This document shows, piece by piece, positions 1 to 8,494 of a stretch of DNA of 64,000 nucleotides; the stretch's first letter is position 1, and each line of letters opens with the position of its first letter. Source of the DNA: Methylotenera versatilis 79. Lineage in GTDB: Bacteria > Pseudomonadota > Gammaproteobacteria > Burkholderiales > Methylophilaceae. A program made the translations under genes and the position numbers. The notes under the pieces are model-generated. The model was not told where the DNA came from. It saw nothing but the letters and a program-made list of their open reading frames with translations, and did not search any database. Where the stretch lies: NCBI RefSeq assembly GCF_000384375.1, contig NZ_ARVX01000001.1, positions 1,426,001-1,490,000 of the forward strand, given 5' to 3'.

Positions 1-871
1 CGATACCGCCGCCTATGCCGACATTGTGCTGCCAGCCACCATGGGCGCGGAGATGGAAGATATGATTCTTTCGTGGGGACATTTGTACTTGACCTACAAC
101 GCGAAATGCATAGATGCACCAGGTGAGGCAATTTCTAATAACGAGATTTTCCGCCGTTTGGCCAAGCGATTGGGTTTTGAAGAAGAAAACTTCAAATGGT
201 CAGATTCTGAATGTTTGGAAAACTATGTTGCTTGGGATGCGCCAGCTTGTGATGGTATTGATTTAGCCTATTTGCGCGAGCATGGCTTTGCAAGGTTAAA
301 CGTAGGCACTAAAGACAACCGAGTACCGCACAAAGAAGGTAAATTTCCAACGCCAACAGGCAAATGTATGTTCTTGGTAGAAGGTGCAAAAAACTTTGTC
401 GCAGGGCCTTTTAGACAAATGTACGAAGGCTTTCAGCCAAATGAAGATTTAGATTCTCTGCCCGATTACGTTGCCTCGCGTGAATCTGCAGACAGTAATC
501 CAGCATTGGCTGCCAAATATCCCTTAAGTATTATTTCACCAAAAAGTCATGGCTTTTTAAACTCTTGCTACGCTAATGTGACCGAAAAGATCAAAGGGCA
601 GGGTGAGCAGTTTGTGATGATTAATGCAGCCGATGCCGATATGCGTGGTATTAAAGACGGTGCAAAAGTGCGCGTGTTTAATGAACGTGGCGCGTTTGAA
701 GGTGATGCACGCATAACCAAAGATGTGAATCCTGGGATTGTGGTGGCGACGCTTGGGTATTGGCGGCAGTTAAATAAGGGAACGGTGAATTGTATTAGTT
801 CGGCGGAGTTTGGGGATATGGGGCATTCGACTACGTTTTCGGATAATTTGGTGCAGGTAGAGCTGGGGTGA
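1..871 (+). CDS. Molybdopterin oxidoreductase, C-terminal part (5' truncated by window edge)
   Basis: This is the C-terminal ~290 residues of a molybdopterin-dependent oxidoreductase of the DMSO reductase superfamily; the reading frame is open from base 2, so the start lies outside the window. The first visible residues include the family motif ADIVLPATMGAEMEDM, where the protein wraps the cofactor. From about visible residue 165 (PLSIISPKSHGFLNS onwards) runs the C-terminal molydopterin dinucleotide-binding barrel. The [4Fe-4S] and active-site ligand regions are not visible, so the substrate cannot be named; formate dehydrogenase-like or BisC-like enzymes are possible. No partner electron-transfer subunit follows; the next gene is unrelated. 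Confidence 0.85.
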   Translation, partial: DTAAYADIVLPATMGAEMEDMILSWGHLYLTYNAKCIDAPGEAISNNEIFRRLAKRLGFEEENFKWSDSECLENYVAWDAPACDGIDLAYLREHGFARLNVGTKDNRVPHKEGKFPTPTGKCMFLVEGAKNFVAGPFRQMYEGFQPNEDLDSLPDYVASRESADSNPALAAKYPLSIISPKSHGFLNSCYANVTEKIKGQGEQFVMINAADADMRGIKDGAKVRVFNERGAFEGDARITKDVNPGIVVATLGYWRQLNKGTVNCISSAEFGDMGHSTTFSDNLVQVELG

Positions 872-933
872 CTTGCAACTTTTAAAGTTTGCCCATTATT
901 ATAAACAGCGTTAAAACTCAAGGGGATTAAAGT

Positions 934-1701
934 ATGGCGATTACAAAAAAAGTCAGTGACAGGATTAGTCTTAACCTTAAACGTTTTCAAACCATACTAT
1001 CAGATGCAAAAAGTCGAGATATTAGTGAGTCAGATACTGTAGTCATTTTGGGGGACATGCTTGCTGAGCTTCTTGGCTATAAAAAATACATTGAAATTAC
1101 CACTGAGTTTGCAATACGAGGCACGTATGTGGATTTGGCAGTAAAAGTAGGTAGTGATGTTAGATTTCTTATTGAAGCTAAAGCAATAAATGTTGACCTG
1201 AAAGACAATCATATTAAACAAGCCATTGATTATGGAGCTAATCATGGTATTGAATGGATTGTGCTAACTAATGGTGCGATATGGCAAGTTTACAAAATTC
1301 ATTTTAGACAGCCAATTGATAAGTCCTTGATTTTTGAAGTGGACTTATTAAATACCAGTCCAAAAAACTCCCAACTCTTAGACTGCTTTGGTACTTTAAG
1401 TCGAGAAGGGTTTACCCAATCATCAATGACTGCGTTTTTTCAACAGCAACAGGCAACCAGTAAATTTTCATTAGCAGCTTTATTAACAAGTGAGAGTGTG
1501 TTGGCAGCGTTAAGGAAGGAGTTGAAAAAACTAAGCCCAACGATAAAAATTGATGATGATTTTTTGAAATTCACGTTGCAAAATGAAGTGTTAAAGCGTG
1601 AGCTTGTTGATAGTGACGAAGCAAAGGCCGCCTTAGAACTTATTAAAAAGGCTAATAAAATACAAGCAAAGCAAAAAGCCAAATTAATAGAAGCGCAATA
1701 A
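934..1701 (+). CDS. Orphan HsdR N-terminal-domain (PD-(D/E)XK nuclease-like) protein
   Basis: A 255-residue protein whose first ~140 residues resemble the N-terminal nuclease domain of type I restriction R subunits. The fold's core is visible: TYVDLAV with Asp67, then FLIEAKAI with Glu81 and Lys83 (D...ExK), then the QAIDYGANHGIEWIVLTNG segment. No helicase motifs follow; instead residues ~170-255 are helical and Lys-rich at the end. There is no hsdM or hsdS next to it, so it is not a working type I system here. A good ribosome-binding site (AGGGG) precedes the ATG. Such solitary genes are known as type I restriction enzyme HsdR N-terminal domain proteins of unknown role; nuclease activity is inferred only. 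Confidence 0.75.
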   Translation: MAITKKVSDRISLNLKRFQTILSDAKSRDISESDTVVILGDMLAELLGYKKYIEITTEFAIRGTYVDLAVKVGSDVRFLIEAKAINVDLKDNHIKQAIDYGANHGIEWIVLTNGAIWQVYKIHFRQPIDKSLIFEVDLLNTSPKNSQLLDCFGTLSREGFTQSSMTAFFQQQQATSKFSLAALLTSESVLAALRKELKKLSPTIKIDDDFLKFTLQNEVLKRELVDSDEAKAALELIKKANKIQAKQKAKLIEAQ

Positions 1702-2084
1702 ACCGTTGGGCTCAAACAGTCCTCGCTTAAAAACTCCCAACTTTTAATAGCAGCGCAGGCGCGGTAGCAGGGGAATTTAAAACCAACTAAAATTTAAGAG
1801 TTGAGCATTTGTTATGATTGTCATGGTGCGCGAAACTTCTATTTAGATACAAGTTAATTAAACAGTCTGTATTTACTTTTATTAACATCTTTTATTAAGC
1901 ATTATTGGTAAACTATTTCTGTTAATGTGCGTTAATTAACAGAGGTTAAAATCTTTGTTAATGCATACTTTGCGTTAATTATTAACAGATTTTCTTAACG
2001 AGTTTTTTAGCTGAATTTATAATATTTTTGGCGGTGTTTTAAGTTTGCAGTTAATTTTATGTATTTCAAAAAAAGGAGAATAAT
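1702..2084. other. Intergenic region with repeated GTTAAT/ATTAAC motifs
   Basis: A 383-base AT-rich gap ahead of the OmpA-like lipoprotein gene. I see no coding signal. Between 1855 and 1990 the octamer ATTAACAG or its complement CTGTTAAT occurs three times: CTGTTAAT at 1919-1926 faces ATTAACAG at 1935-1942 as an inverted repeat with an 8-base spacer, and ATTAACAG recurs at 1981-1988. This could be an operator for the downstream gene. The strong ribosome-binding site AAAGGAG lies just before 2085. Confidence 0.4.
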
Positions 2085-2747
2085 ATGCGTAATAATTTGA
2101 TAGTCGGTTCTGTGTTGGTGGCTTTTGTGCTGGGAGGTTGCGCCAATATGAGTGAGACGCAAAAAGGCACGGCTAAAGGCGCTGGTATTGGTGCTGGTGT
2201 CGGCGCGGTTGTTGGTGCTATCGCAGGCAAAGGCAAGGGCGCGGCAATTGGCGCGGCTGTTGGTGCTGGTGTTGGTGCGGTGGCTGGTAACGTTTGGACT
2301 AAGCGTCAAGAAGAGCAAAAACGCCAAATGGAAGAGGCAACTGCTGGTACTGGTGTTGCGGTAACGCAAACTGCGGATAATCGTTTGAAATTAGATATTC
2401 CAAGTGATATTTCTTTTGCTGTTGGCCGTGCAGATATCCAGCCTAATTTTAGAACGGTCTTAAGTACTTTTGCGACTAGCTTGGCAACCACGCCAAATAG
2501 TAATGTCACGATTATCGGCCACACTGATAGTTCTGGTAGTGATGCGGTGAATAATCCGCTATCGTTAAACCGTGCCGCAAGTGTGCGCGATTATTTGGCT
2601 GATAGAGGTGTGGCTTCAAGCCGCATTGCGATTGAAGGCCGTGGCTCACGTGAGCCGATTGCGGCAAATGATACTGCTGCAAATAAAGCAAAAAATCGTC
2701 GCGTAGAGATTTTTGTAGCAGAGCCAGCACCTGCGCCAGCTCAATAA
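2085..2747 (+). CDS. OmpA-family lipoprotein with glycine zipper (YiaD-like)
   Basis: A 220-residue outer-membrane lipoprotein. The signal peptide ends in the lipobox LGGC (Cys19). Residues ~30-70 form a glycine zipper with alternating Gly/Ala/Val, interrupted by Lys-rich turns, a membrane-associating segment. Residues ~105-212 are an OmpA C-terminal peptidoglycan-binding domain with the hallmarks IIGHTDSSGS and NRRVEIF. The tail is Pro/Ala-rich. The family tethers the outer membrane to peptidoglycan. It is monocistronic, with a strong AAAGGAG ribosome-binding site and a clear terminator after the stop. Confidence 0.9.
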   Translation: MRNNLIVGSVLVAFVLGGCANMSETQKGTAKGAGIGAGVGAVVGAIAGKGKGAAIGAAVGAGVGAVAGNVWTKRQEEQKRQMEEATAGTGVAVTQTADNRLKLDIPSDISFAVGRADIQPNFRTVLSTFATSLATTPNSNVTIIGHTDSSGSDAVNNPLSLNRAASVRDYLADRGVASSRIAIEGRGSREPIAANDTAANKAKNRRVEIFVAEPAPAPAQ

Positions 2748-2793
2748 TTAGTTGGTTTAAAAGTTAACCAATTTATTAGGTTAAGTATTGAAT

Positions 2794-2822
2794 AAAAAAG
2801 GGCTGAAAAGCTCTTTTTTATT
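2794..2822 (+). terminator. Rho-independent terminator after the OmpA-like lipoprotein gene
   Basis: An 11-bp stem (left arm 2794-2804, right arm 2809-2819, one G-T wobble) closes a GAAA tetraloop and ends in a run of six T. It lies 47 bases after the stop codon of the lipoprotein gene. Confidence 0.85.
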
Positions 2823-2871
2823 GTCTAAAATTTGTTGATTTAAGTATTCTATAACGCTGTACTTAACACAT

Positions 2872-3618
2872 TTAAAACGGTAAAAAAACGGCGGTTGCAA
2901 TGCTTTGCATCACGCGCGAAATCATGCGTTGTGATTTCTCTGCCAAACTTATCGCGTATAAATCGGTGCGACCGATCATTTTGCCAAACTCGCGTTCAAA
3001 ACTTAAATTGTGGTCATTTATATTGATTTCATTGCTCAATAAATACAAGTGCCCGCTTAAATCGCGACTGGTGGATAACTTCCATGCGGCGATTTCAATA
3101 TTGCGCGCCACATTGTAAATGCTCTGCGGGTCAATGCTATCGGTGAGATAAAATTCCAACTTATCGCCATGCGCTTTTAGCAACATGGTTTGTAATCCGA
3201 CAATAAAAGGCAACACGCGATCTCCTTGATAATTGGCATTAAAGGCTAAGAAAATCGCATCTGTACCTTGTTTATTGTCGATGGCTTTAAATTTGTAGTG
3301 ATGTTGCGACTCGCCATCAAACACCCAATCCACCATTTTATTCACTGGGTCAGATGTGCTTTTTGCCAGTTCATGCGGATTGCGCTTATACAATTTGGTC
3401 ATTAATCTACGCAAACTTTGCGAATTTTCATATAGCTCTACATCTGCCATACGGTCAAAGTCATTTTTGATTAATTGGTTGGCAGAGCTTCTATCGCCAC
3501 GTTCGGGAATGAGTTTTTCATCTTTGGATAAATGAGTCGCACAGGCGCAAATCATACTGCATAAAATTGATACGCCCAGAATGCGTGAATTAAGCATGCG
3601 CCAATAAACGCGTTTCAC
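2872..3618 (-). CDS. Putative lipoprotein of unknown function, translationally coupled to phoR
   Basis: A 248-residue protein I cannot assign to a named family. The N-terminus is a hydrophobic signal sequence ending in a plausible lipobox (ICAC, Cys26), so it is probably a lipoprotein. The rest is soluble, with mixed helices and no recognisable catalytic motif. Its GTG start overlaps the TGA of phoR by four bases (GTGA), so it is probably made from the phoBR transcript and coupled to phoR translation. A role in phosphate stress is suggested only by this position. Confidence 0.7.
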   Translation of the reverse strand: MKRVYWRMLNSRILGVSILCSMICACATHLSKDEKLIPERGDRSSANQLIKNDFDRMADVELYENSQSLRRLMTKLYKRNPHELAKSTSDPVNKMVDWVFDGESQHHYKFKAIDNKQGTDAIFLAFNANYQGDRVLPFIVGLQTMLLKAHGDKLEFYLTDSIDPQSIYNVARNIEIAAWKLSTSRDLSGHLYLLSNEININDHNLSFEREFGKMIGRTDLYAISLAEKSQRMISRVMQSIATAVFLPF

Positions 3619-4979
3619 GCAATAGACTCAACTTGTTTAATCACAACGCAGGCTTTGGGGAAAACAATGCTAAATGTGCTGCCAACGCCTGCTTCACTTT
3701 CAATCTCTAGCCTTGCGTGATGGCGGCTGAGAATGTGTTTCACAATCGCCAAGCCCAAACCTGTGCCGCCAGTTTCGCGGCTGCGGCTGCGGTCTACGCG
3801 ATAAAAACGTTCGGTTAATCGGTCAATATGTTGCTGTTCGATGCCAATGCCAGTATCGCGCACGCTAAATACTGCCAGATCGTCGCGTAATTTCCAGCCG
3901 ATAAAAATATCGCCGCCAGCCGGCGTGTAGCGAATAGCGTTGCTGGTTAAGTTGCTGAGTGCGCTATAAAGTTCTTCTTGTGCGCCTTTGATATGCAGGT
4001 TTTTATCCATATCCAAATGCACATGATGACGCGCTTTACTGAGGCTCTTGCTCAAATTATTGGCATCATTTTGTATCTGATTCAGCAGTTTCGGCATATC
4101 AATTTCACTGTCATCTGGGCTTTGCACATTGCTTTCAATAGTCGATAAGGTCAACAAATCTTCAATAATGCGGCGCATACGGCTGGTTTGATCCATCATC
4201 ATGCCGAAATAATTTTTCAAACTCGCCGGCACCGCGCCATCCATATCGGCAATGGTTTCTAAAAAACCACCTACCACTGTTAATGGCGTGCGCAATTCGT
4301 GCGATACATTGGCGATAAAATCGCGGCGCATGATGTCAGTTTTTTCAAGCGCAGTGACATCACGGCAAATAAGCAGTTTTTGTTTAGAGCCAAACGGAAT
4401 TAACTGAATTTCAAGTGTGATTTCTGGATTGCGCCATGACTTTAATTTAATTGGCTCTAGTTTGATGGGATTTATCTGTGAGGCGTTAGATTCGCCTTGT
4501 TCATGCGCTTGTAAATAGTCGACAAAATCACTGTGACGGACTAAATAGCTGATGGGTTGATTTTGATCATGCCTCAAATTTAAACCCAATTGGTTTTCAG
4601 CCGGTGGGTTGCACCATTCAATTTCGTTATCACTATTCAGCACAACAACACCATCTGGCAGCGCACTGGCGGCATGTCTAAAGCGCTCTAAAGTAGAGCT
4701 TAACTGAGTTTGGCTGCGGGAATTTTTGCGGTGTTCTTGGTATAGCGATGCAAAGATATCTTCCCAAATGCCAGTGCCATTGGGCATGTGGCTAAGAACA
4801 GGTTTTTGTAGCCAAATATGCAGGCGATGTAGCCAGTAAAGATGGCTGATGAGATAGATCAATAAACCAGCACTGAAGACAATTAGCGCAATAGTCGCGT
4901 CAACCGCTGCCCAAGTAATCAGACAGACTACGCTTAAAATTAATCCTAACCAAAACGCGTTCCAACGAATATCTTGCAC
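3615..4979 (-). CDS. phoR: Phosphate regulon sensor histidine kinase PhoR
   Basis: A 454-residue membrane histidine kinase that phosphorylates PhoB when phosphate is scarce. Two N-terminal membrane segments (residues ~8-26 and 28-46) are followed by the linker typical of PhoR, a PAS domain (~100-210), a dimerisation/phosphoacceptor domain with ANVSHELRTPLT (His227), and an ATPase domain with N box NLTSNAIRYTP and G boxes DTGIGI and GGTGLGLAI. There is no large periplasmic sensor domain, as expected for PhoR, which senses through the Pst/PhoU complex. It follows phoB on the same strand after a 258-base gap holding repeats and a hairpin. Confidence 0.93.
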   Translation of the reverse strand: MQDIRWNAFWLGLILSVVCLITWAAVDATIALIVFSAGLLIYLISHLYWLHRLHIWLQKPVLSHMPNGTGIWEDIFASLYQEHRKNSRSQTQLSSTLERFRHAASALPDGVVVLNSDNEIEWCNPPAENQLGLNLRHDQNQPISYLVRHSDFVDYLQAHEQGESNASQINPIKLEPIKLKSWRNPEITLEIQLIPFGSKQKLLICRDVTALEKTDIMRRDFIANVSHELRTPLTVVGGFLETIADMDGAVPASLKNYFGMMMDQTSRMRRIIEDLLTLSTIESNVQSPDDSEIDMPKLLNQIQNDANNLSKSLSKARHHVHLDMDKNLHIKGAQEELYSALSNLTSNAIRYTPAGGDIFIGWKLRDDLAVFSVRDTGIGIEQQHIDRLTERFYRVDRSRSRETGGTGLGLAIVKHILSRHHARLEIESEAGVGSTFSIVFPKACVVIKQVESIA

Positions 4980-5033
4980 AGTTGCTCACTATCGATTGAG
5001 TTTGCTTATTATAACGAGCTTTTTCGCCGCTTC

Positions 5034-5086
5034 AACTTTACGTCACTTAACTTTAAGACATCTGACTTTTAAGCCATTCAACTTTA
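5034..5086. repeat. Four degenerate ~15-bp direct repeats between phoB and phoR
   Basis: The core AACTTTA (or GACTTTTA) occurs at 5034-5040, 5049-5055, 5064-5071 and 5080-5086, a spacing of 15, 15 and 16 bases. The copies differ in the remaining bases. The period is too long for the 11-bp spacing of Pho boxes, so I read it as a local duplication or an unknown protein-binding array. Confidence 0.55.
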
Positions 5087-5091
5087 GGCGT

Positions 5092-5116
5092 AAACAATCA
5101 ACAAGGTTGATTGTTT
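5092..5116. other. Strong stem-loop in the phoB-phoR gap
   Basis: A perfect 11-bp inverted repeat (5092-5102 and 5106-5116) with a 3-base AAG loop. On the phoBR-coding strand it is not followed by a long T run, so it is a weak terminator at best. It could damp read-through from phoB into phoR or stabilise a processed 3' end. Confidence 0.5.
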
Positions 5117-5237
5117 AAAAATTGCGTTAAATAAAGGGTTAAGTATGAAAGTTAACCATAAATTACGGGTTTAATTTAAGCAGTTAATCTTCAAATGGGC
5201 GAGTTAATTCGCTACGAAATTAGTTTGCTTGAGAAAG

Positions 5238-5930
5238 CTAATTAGCTTGAGAAGACAAGCGATAACCAGAACCACGTACGGTTTGAATTAAATCTTGATG
5301 GCCAGAAGCAGCTAACGCATTGCGTAAACGGCGAATATGTACATCCACTGTGCGATCTTCTACAAATACGCGGTCGCCCCACACTTTGTCTAACAATTGG
5401 CTGCGTGTGTGAACGCGTTCTGCATTGCTCATAAAATAATGCAGCAATCTGAATTCGGTTGGCCCTAAATCGATATTGGCGGTATTGCCAGTTACGCGGT
5501 GCGTAGTTGGGTCTAATAATAAGCCTTGAATCTCAATCGGATCATCCGTCATTTGTGGCGCACGGCGGCGTAATACCGCTTTAATGCGTGCATTCAATTC
5601 GCGCGGGCTAAATGGTTTGGTCACATAATCATCCGCGCCGACTTCTAAACCGCGCACTTTATCGTATTCATCGCCACGTGCAGTTAACATAATAATCGGG
5701 ATAGATTTGGTGAGGCTGTCAGACTTCAAGCGGCGCGCATATTCGATGCCGCTCATACCTGGCAACATCCAATCAAGTAAAATCAAATCTGGCATCGTTT
5801 CGCGTAACAACTCTTGTGCATGCTCTACTGATAACGCGCGCAGGGCATTGTGGCCAGCTTGGGTAATGTTAAGCGCAAGCAATTCTTGTATCGCTGGTTC
5901 GTCTTCTATCACTAAAATATTTGCAGGCAT
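5238..5930 (-). CDS. phoB: Phosphate regulon response regulator PhoB
   Basis: A 230-residue OmpR/PhoB-family response regulator. The receiver domain (residues 1-~120) shows the acidic pair near residue 10, the phosphoacceptor Asp53 in LLDWMLPG, and the conserved Lys105 in VTKPFSPRELNARI. The C-terminal winged helix (~130-228) contains LGPTEFRLLHYFM and VDVHIRRLRNAL. Phosphorylated PhoB activates genes that carry Pho boxes. It is the first gene of the phoB-phoR-lipoprotein group and has a Pho box about 80 bases upstream, which suggests autoregulation. Confidence 0.95.
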   Translation of the reverse strand: MPANILVIEDEPAIQELLALNITQAGHNALRALSVEHAQELLRETMPDLILLDWMLPGMSGIEYARRLKSDSLTKSIPIIMLTARGDEYDKVRGLEVGADDYVTKPFSPRELNARIKAVLRRRAPQMTDDPIEIQGLLLDPTTHRVTGNTANIDLGPTEFRLLHYFMSNAERVHTRSQLLDKVWGDRVFVEDRTVDVHIRRLRNALAASGHQDLIQTVRGSGYRLSSQAN

Positions 5931-5997
5931 TCTTTCGTTCCAATCACTTTGTTTTGATTCTTACTATTGATGTAGATTTAGACAACGATGCTATTTT

Positions 5998-6026
5998 GTG
6001 ACTTTAATATGACAGATTAATGACAA
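5998..6026 (-). promoter_or_regulatory. Pho box upstream of phoB
   Basis: Read on the minus strand, 6026-6009 is TTGTCATTAATCTGTCAT: two 7-base repeats (TTGTCAT and CTGTCAT) separated by four A/T bases, matching the known PhoB-binding consensus. A weaker third half-site (AAGTCAC, 6004-5998) follows with the same 11-base spacing. The site ends about 78 bases before the phoB start codon, a suitable position for activation of phoBR by PhoB itself. Confidence 0.8.
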
Positions 6027-6220
6027 ATTTTAAATGTTTTTTTGACGGGGGAAATAGATATTTGAACGGCAATTGCCATTTTTGTTAATTTGTAACATTA
6101 TGTAACACCGCGTTAAATACAGCATTAAATAATCGTTAACACAAAATAAAAGACAGCAAGTATTCAGCAGACATTACATTAAATATCGCATCAAGTATTG
6201 CATCTAATTTAGGGGTTAGT

Positions 6221-7906
6221 ATGGCCGATTTTTTATCAAAAGAACACATTACCGCAAATGCCAATTTTAATCGCTGGCTGGTGCCGCCAGCTGCATTGGC
6301 TGTGCATTTATCCATTGGCATGGCGTATGGGTTCAGTGTGTTTTGGAAACCACTCGGCAATGCTTTAATGGGTGCAGATGGTAAGCCACTTGCAGCTTGC
6401 GCAGCGGGCGCAACAAATTTTAGCGAGAAATTAGCCGGTACCGCAAAAGCTTTATTCGCTACTGATTGCAATTGGACGCAGTTTGACTTGGGCTGGATGT
6501 ATACCTTGTTTTTTGTGTTATTAGGCTGCTCCGCCGCATTGTGGGGCGGATGGTTGGAGCGCGCTGGTCCGCGTAAAGCAGGCTTGGTATCCACATTATG
6601 TTGGTGTGGCGGTTTGCTGATTTCGGCTTATGGCGTTTATACGCACCAATTATGGTTAATGTGGCTGGGCAGCGGGGTAATTGGTGGAATTGGGCTGGGT
6701 TTGGGCTATATTTCGCCTGTTTCTACGTTAATCAAATGGTTTCCTGATAGGCGCGGCATGGCTACGGGCATGGCGATTATGGGTTTTGGTGGCGGAGCGA
6801 TGATTGGTTCGCCACTCGCCACAAGATTAATGGCATATTTCGCCACGCCATCTAGTGTCGGCGTGTGGCAAACTTTTGTCGCATTGGCGGTTATTTATTC
6901 GGTATTTATGTTGTGCGGCAGTTTGGGTTATCGCGTGCCGCCAACGGGTTGGAAGCCAGCAAACTGGACGCCACCAGCGACGCAAAACAACAGCATGATT
7001 GCAACACGCCATGTGCATTTAGACAAAGCGCACAAAACGCCGCAATTTTGGCTGCTGTGGTTAGTGTTGTGTATGAATGTTTCTGCTGGAATTGGCATTA
7101 TTGGTGCCGCCGCACCAATGCTGCAAGAAACCTTTGGTGGCGCGCTGATTGGACAATTCGACGCTGCACATCAACCTATCGGTTTCGCCGAGATTAAAAA
7201 AGATGAATCTATGACAGCCGCCGCAGCGGCTGTCGGTGCGGGTTTTGTCGGACTTATTTCATTGTTTAATATTTTTGGGCGCATTGGTTGGGCAAGCGCA
7301 TCGGATAAACTGGGCCGCAAACGCACTTATTTTATATTTTTCATACTAGGCGCAGCGCTATATTGCACCGCTACTTATGTGGCTGGCTTTAAATCGCTGG
7401 CTTTATTCGTAGCAAGTTTTTGTGTGATTGCATCGATGTACGGCGGCGGTTTTTCTACGATTCCTGCCTATTTAGCCGATATGTTCGGCACGCAGTTTGT
7501 CGGCGCCATTCATGGACGTTTGCTCACAGCATGGTCAACCGCAGGTATTTTAGGGCCAGTGGTGGTTAACTATATGCACGATACGCGCTTAGAGTCTGGC
7601 GTACCGTTTGACCAAATTTACGCGCCGATATTCTTGGTATTAGCAAGCTTGCTGGTAGTGGGCTTTATTGCTAACTTATTGGTTAAGCCAGTGGATAATC
7701 GATATTTTATGACAGATGCCGAATTGGAAGCAGAGCGTAAAATAAGCCATGAAAAATCTTTAAAAAATACAGCCAGTACCATCGTAATCGCATCTGCTGA
7801 AAAGCAAAGCTCTCTGTTAGTGAAGCTGGCATGGCCTGCGGTGTTGATTCCAATTAGTTATGGCATTTGGAGTACAGTACAAAAAGCGTGGGTATTATTT
7901 TCTTAA
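6221..7906 (+). CDS. OFA-family MFS transporter with fused small-subunit-like C-terminus
   Basis: A 561-residue inner-membrane transporter of the oxalate/formate antiporter (OFA) branch of the major facilitator superfamily. About twelve membrane helices are visible, with MFS motifs such as WLERAGPRKAG and SDKLGRKRTYF between helices. A long loop lies after helix 1 (residues ~48-85), a feature of the YhjX-like members. The last ~32 residues (KLAWPAVLIPISYGIWSTVQ and on) form an extra helix that resembles the separate small subunit protein often encoded after OFA transporters; here it is part of the same chain. The substrate is unknown; a carboxylate such as formate, oxalate or pyruvate is likely. 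Confidence 0.85.
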   Translation: MADFLSKEHITANANFNRWLVPPAALAVHLSIGMAYGFSVFWKPLGNALMGADGKPLAACAAGATNFSEKLAGTAKALFATDCNWTQFDLGWMYTLFFVLLGCSAALWGGWLERAGPRKAGLVSTLCWCGGLLISAYGVYTHQLWLMWLGSGVIGGIGLGLGYISPVSTLIKWFPDRRGMATGMAIMGFGGGAMIGSPLATRLMAYFATPSSVGVWQTFVALAVIYSVFMLCGSLGYRVPPTGWKPANWTPPATQNNSMIATRHVHLDKAHKTPQFWLLWLVLCMNVSAGIGIIGAAAPMLQETFGGALIGQFDAAHQPIGFAEIKKDESMTAAAAAVGAGFVGLISLFNIFGRIGWASASDKLGRKRTYFIFFILGAALYCTATYVAGFKSLALFVASFCVIASMYGGGFSTIPAYLADMFGTQFVGAIHGRLLTAWSTAGILGPVVVNYMHDTRLESGVPFDQIYAPIFLVLASLLVVGFIANLLVKPVDNRYFMTDAELEAERKISHEKSLKNTASTIVIASAEKQSSLLVKLAWPAVLIPISYGIWSTVQKAWVLFS

Positions 7907-8044
7907 GTATATTTTTCTTACTATATCTTTCTTGAACGCATTTGAAATCAATGCTGATAAAAGTAAAGATTATGGACAAAGCTGACGATTTGTGTCACCC
8001 AAGATAAGGTAAAATAGACGTTTTAGGCATGAAGTGAGAATAAC

Positions 8045-8494
8045 TTGGATAAAATTAAGATTGATTTAGACGGCACAGGCAAAAAAATCGGCATTGTACT
8101 TTCACGTTTTAACAGCAATATTGGTGATGGTTTATTAACGGCTTGTCATGCGGAACTTTTAAAATTAGGTGTGCTGGCAGAAGATATTCGTATTGCCACT
8201 GTGCCTGGTGCTTTAGAAGCGCCGCTGATTTTGCAGCACATGGCTTTAAGTGAACGTTTTGATGCGCTGATTGCTTTAGGCGCAATTATTCGCGGTGAAA
8301 CTTATCACTTTGAAGTGGTTTCTAACGAGTCTGCACGCGGTATTTCAGAGGTTCAGTTAAACACCGGCATCCCTGTGGCGAATGCAGTATTAACTACCGA
8401 AGATGACGATCAAGCCATTGCCCGTATGCAGATTAAAGGAGCCGAAGCCGCACAAGTGGCGATTGAAATGGCTAATTTGGTACATGCGTTATGA
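8045..8494 (+). CDS. ribH: 6,7-dimethyl-8-ribityllumazine synthase
   Basis: A 149-residue lumazine synthase, the penultimate enzyme of riboflavin synthesis, condensing 5-amino-6-ribitylaminouracil with 3,4-dihydroxy-2-butanone 4-phosphate. Visible family segments are [21 protein letters not shown] and [14 protein letters not shown] with the catalytic His88. The start is TTG at 8045: the nearest upstream ATG is closed at once by a stop, and the TTG start gives the usual N-terminus. The stop overlaps nusB by four bases (ATGA), so the two are co-translated. Confidence 0.95.
   Translation: MDKIKIDLDGTGKKIGIVLSRFNSNIGDGLLTACHAELLKLGVLAEDIRIATVPGALEAPLILQHMALSERFDALIALGAIIRGETYHFEVVSNESARGISEVQLNTGIPVANAVLTTEDDDQAIARMQIKGAEAAQVAIEMANLVHAL

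Noticed and set aside
2007-2369. Open frames overlapping the glycine-zipper region on both strands
   Set aside because: Repetitive Gly/Ala codons keep other frames open; the OmpA-like lipoprotein is the real gene.
6136-6594. 152-codon open frame antisense to the OFA transporter start
   Set aside because: It covers the transporter's own upstream region and first helices; composition is a shadow, no ribosome-binding site.
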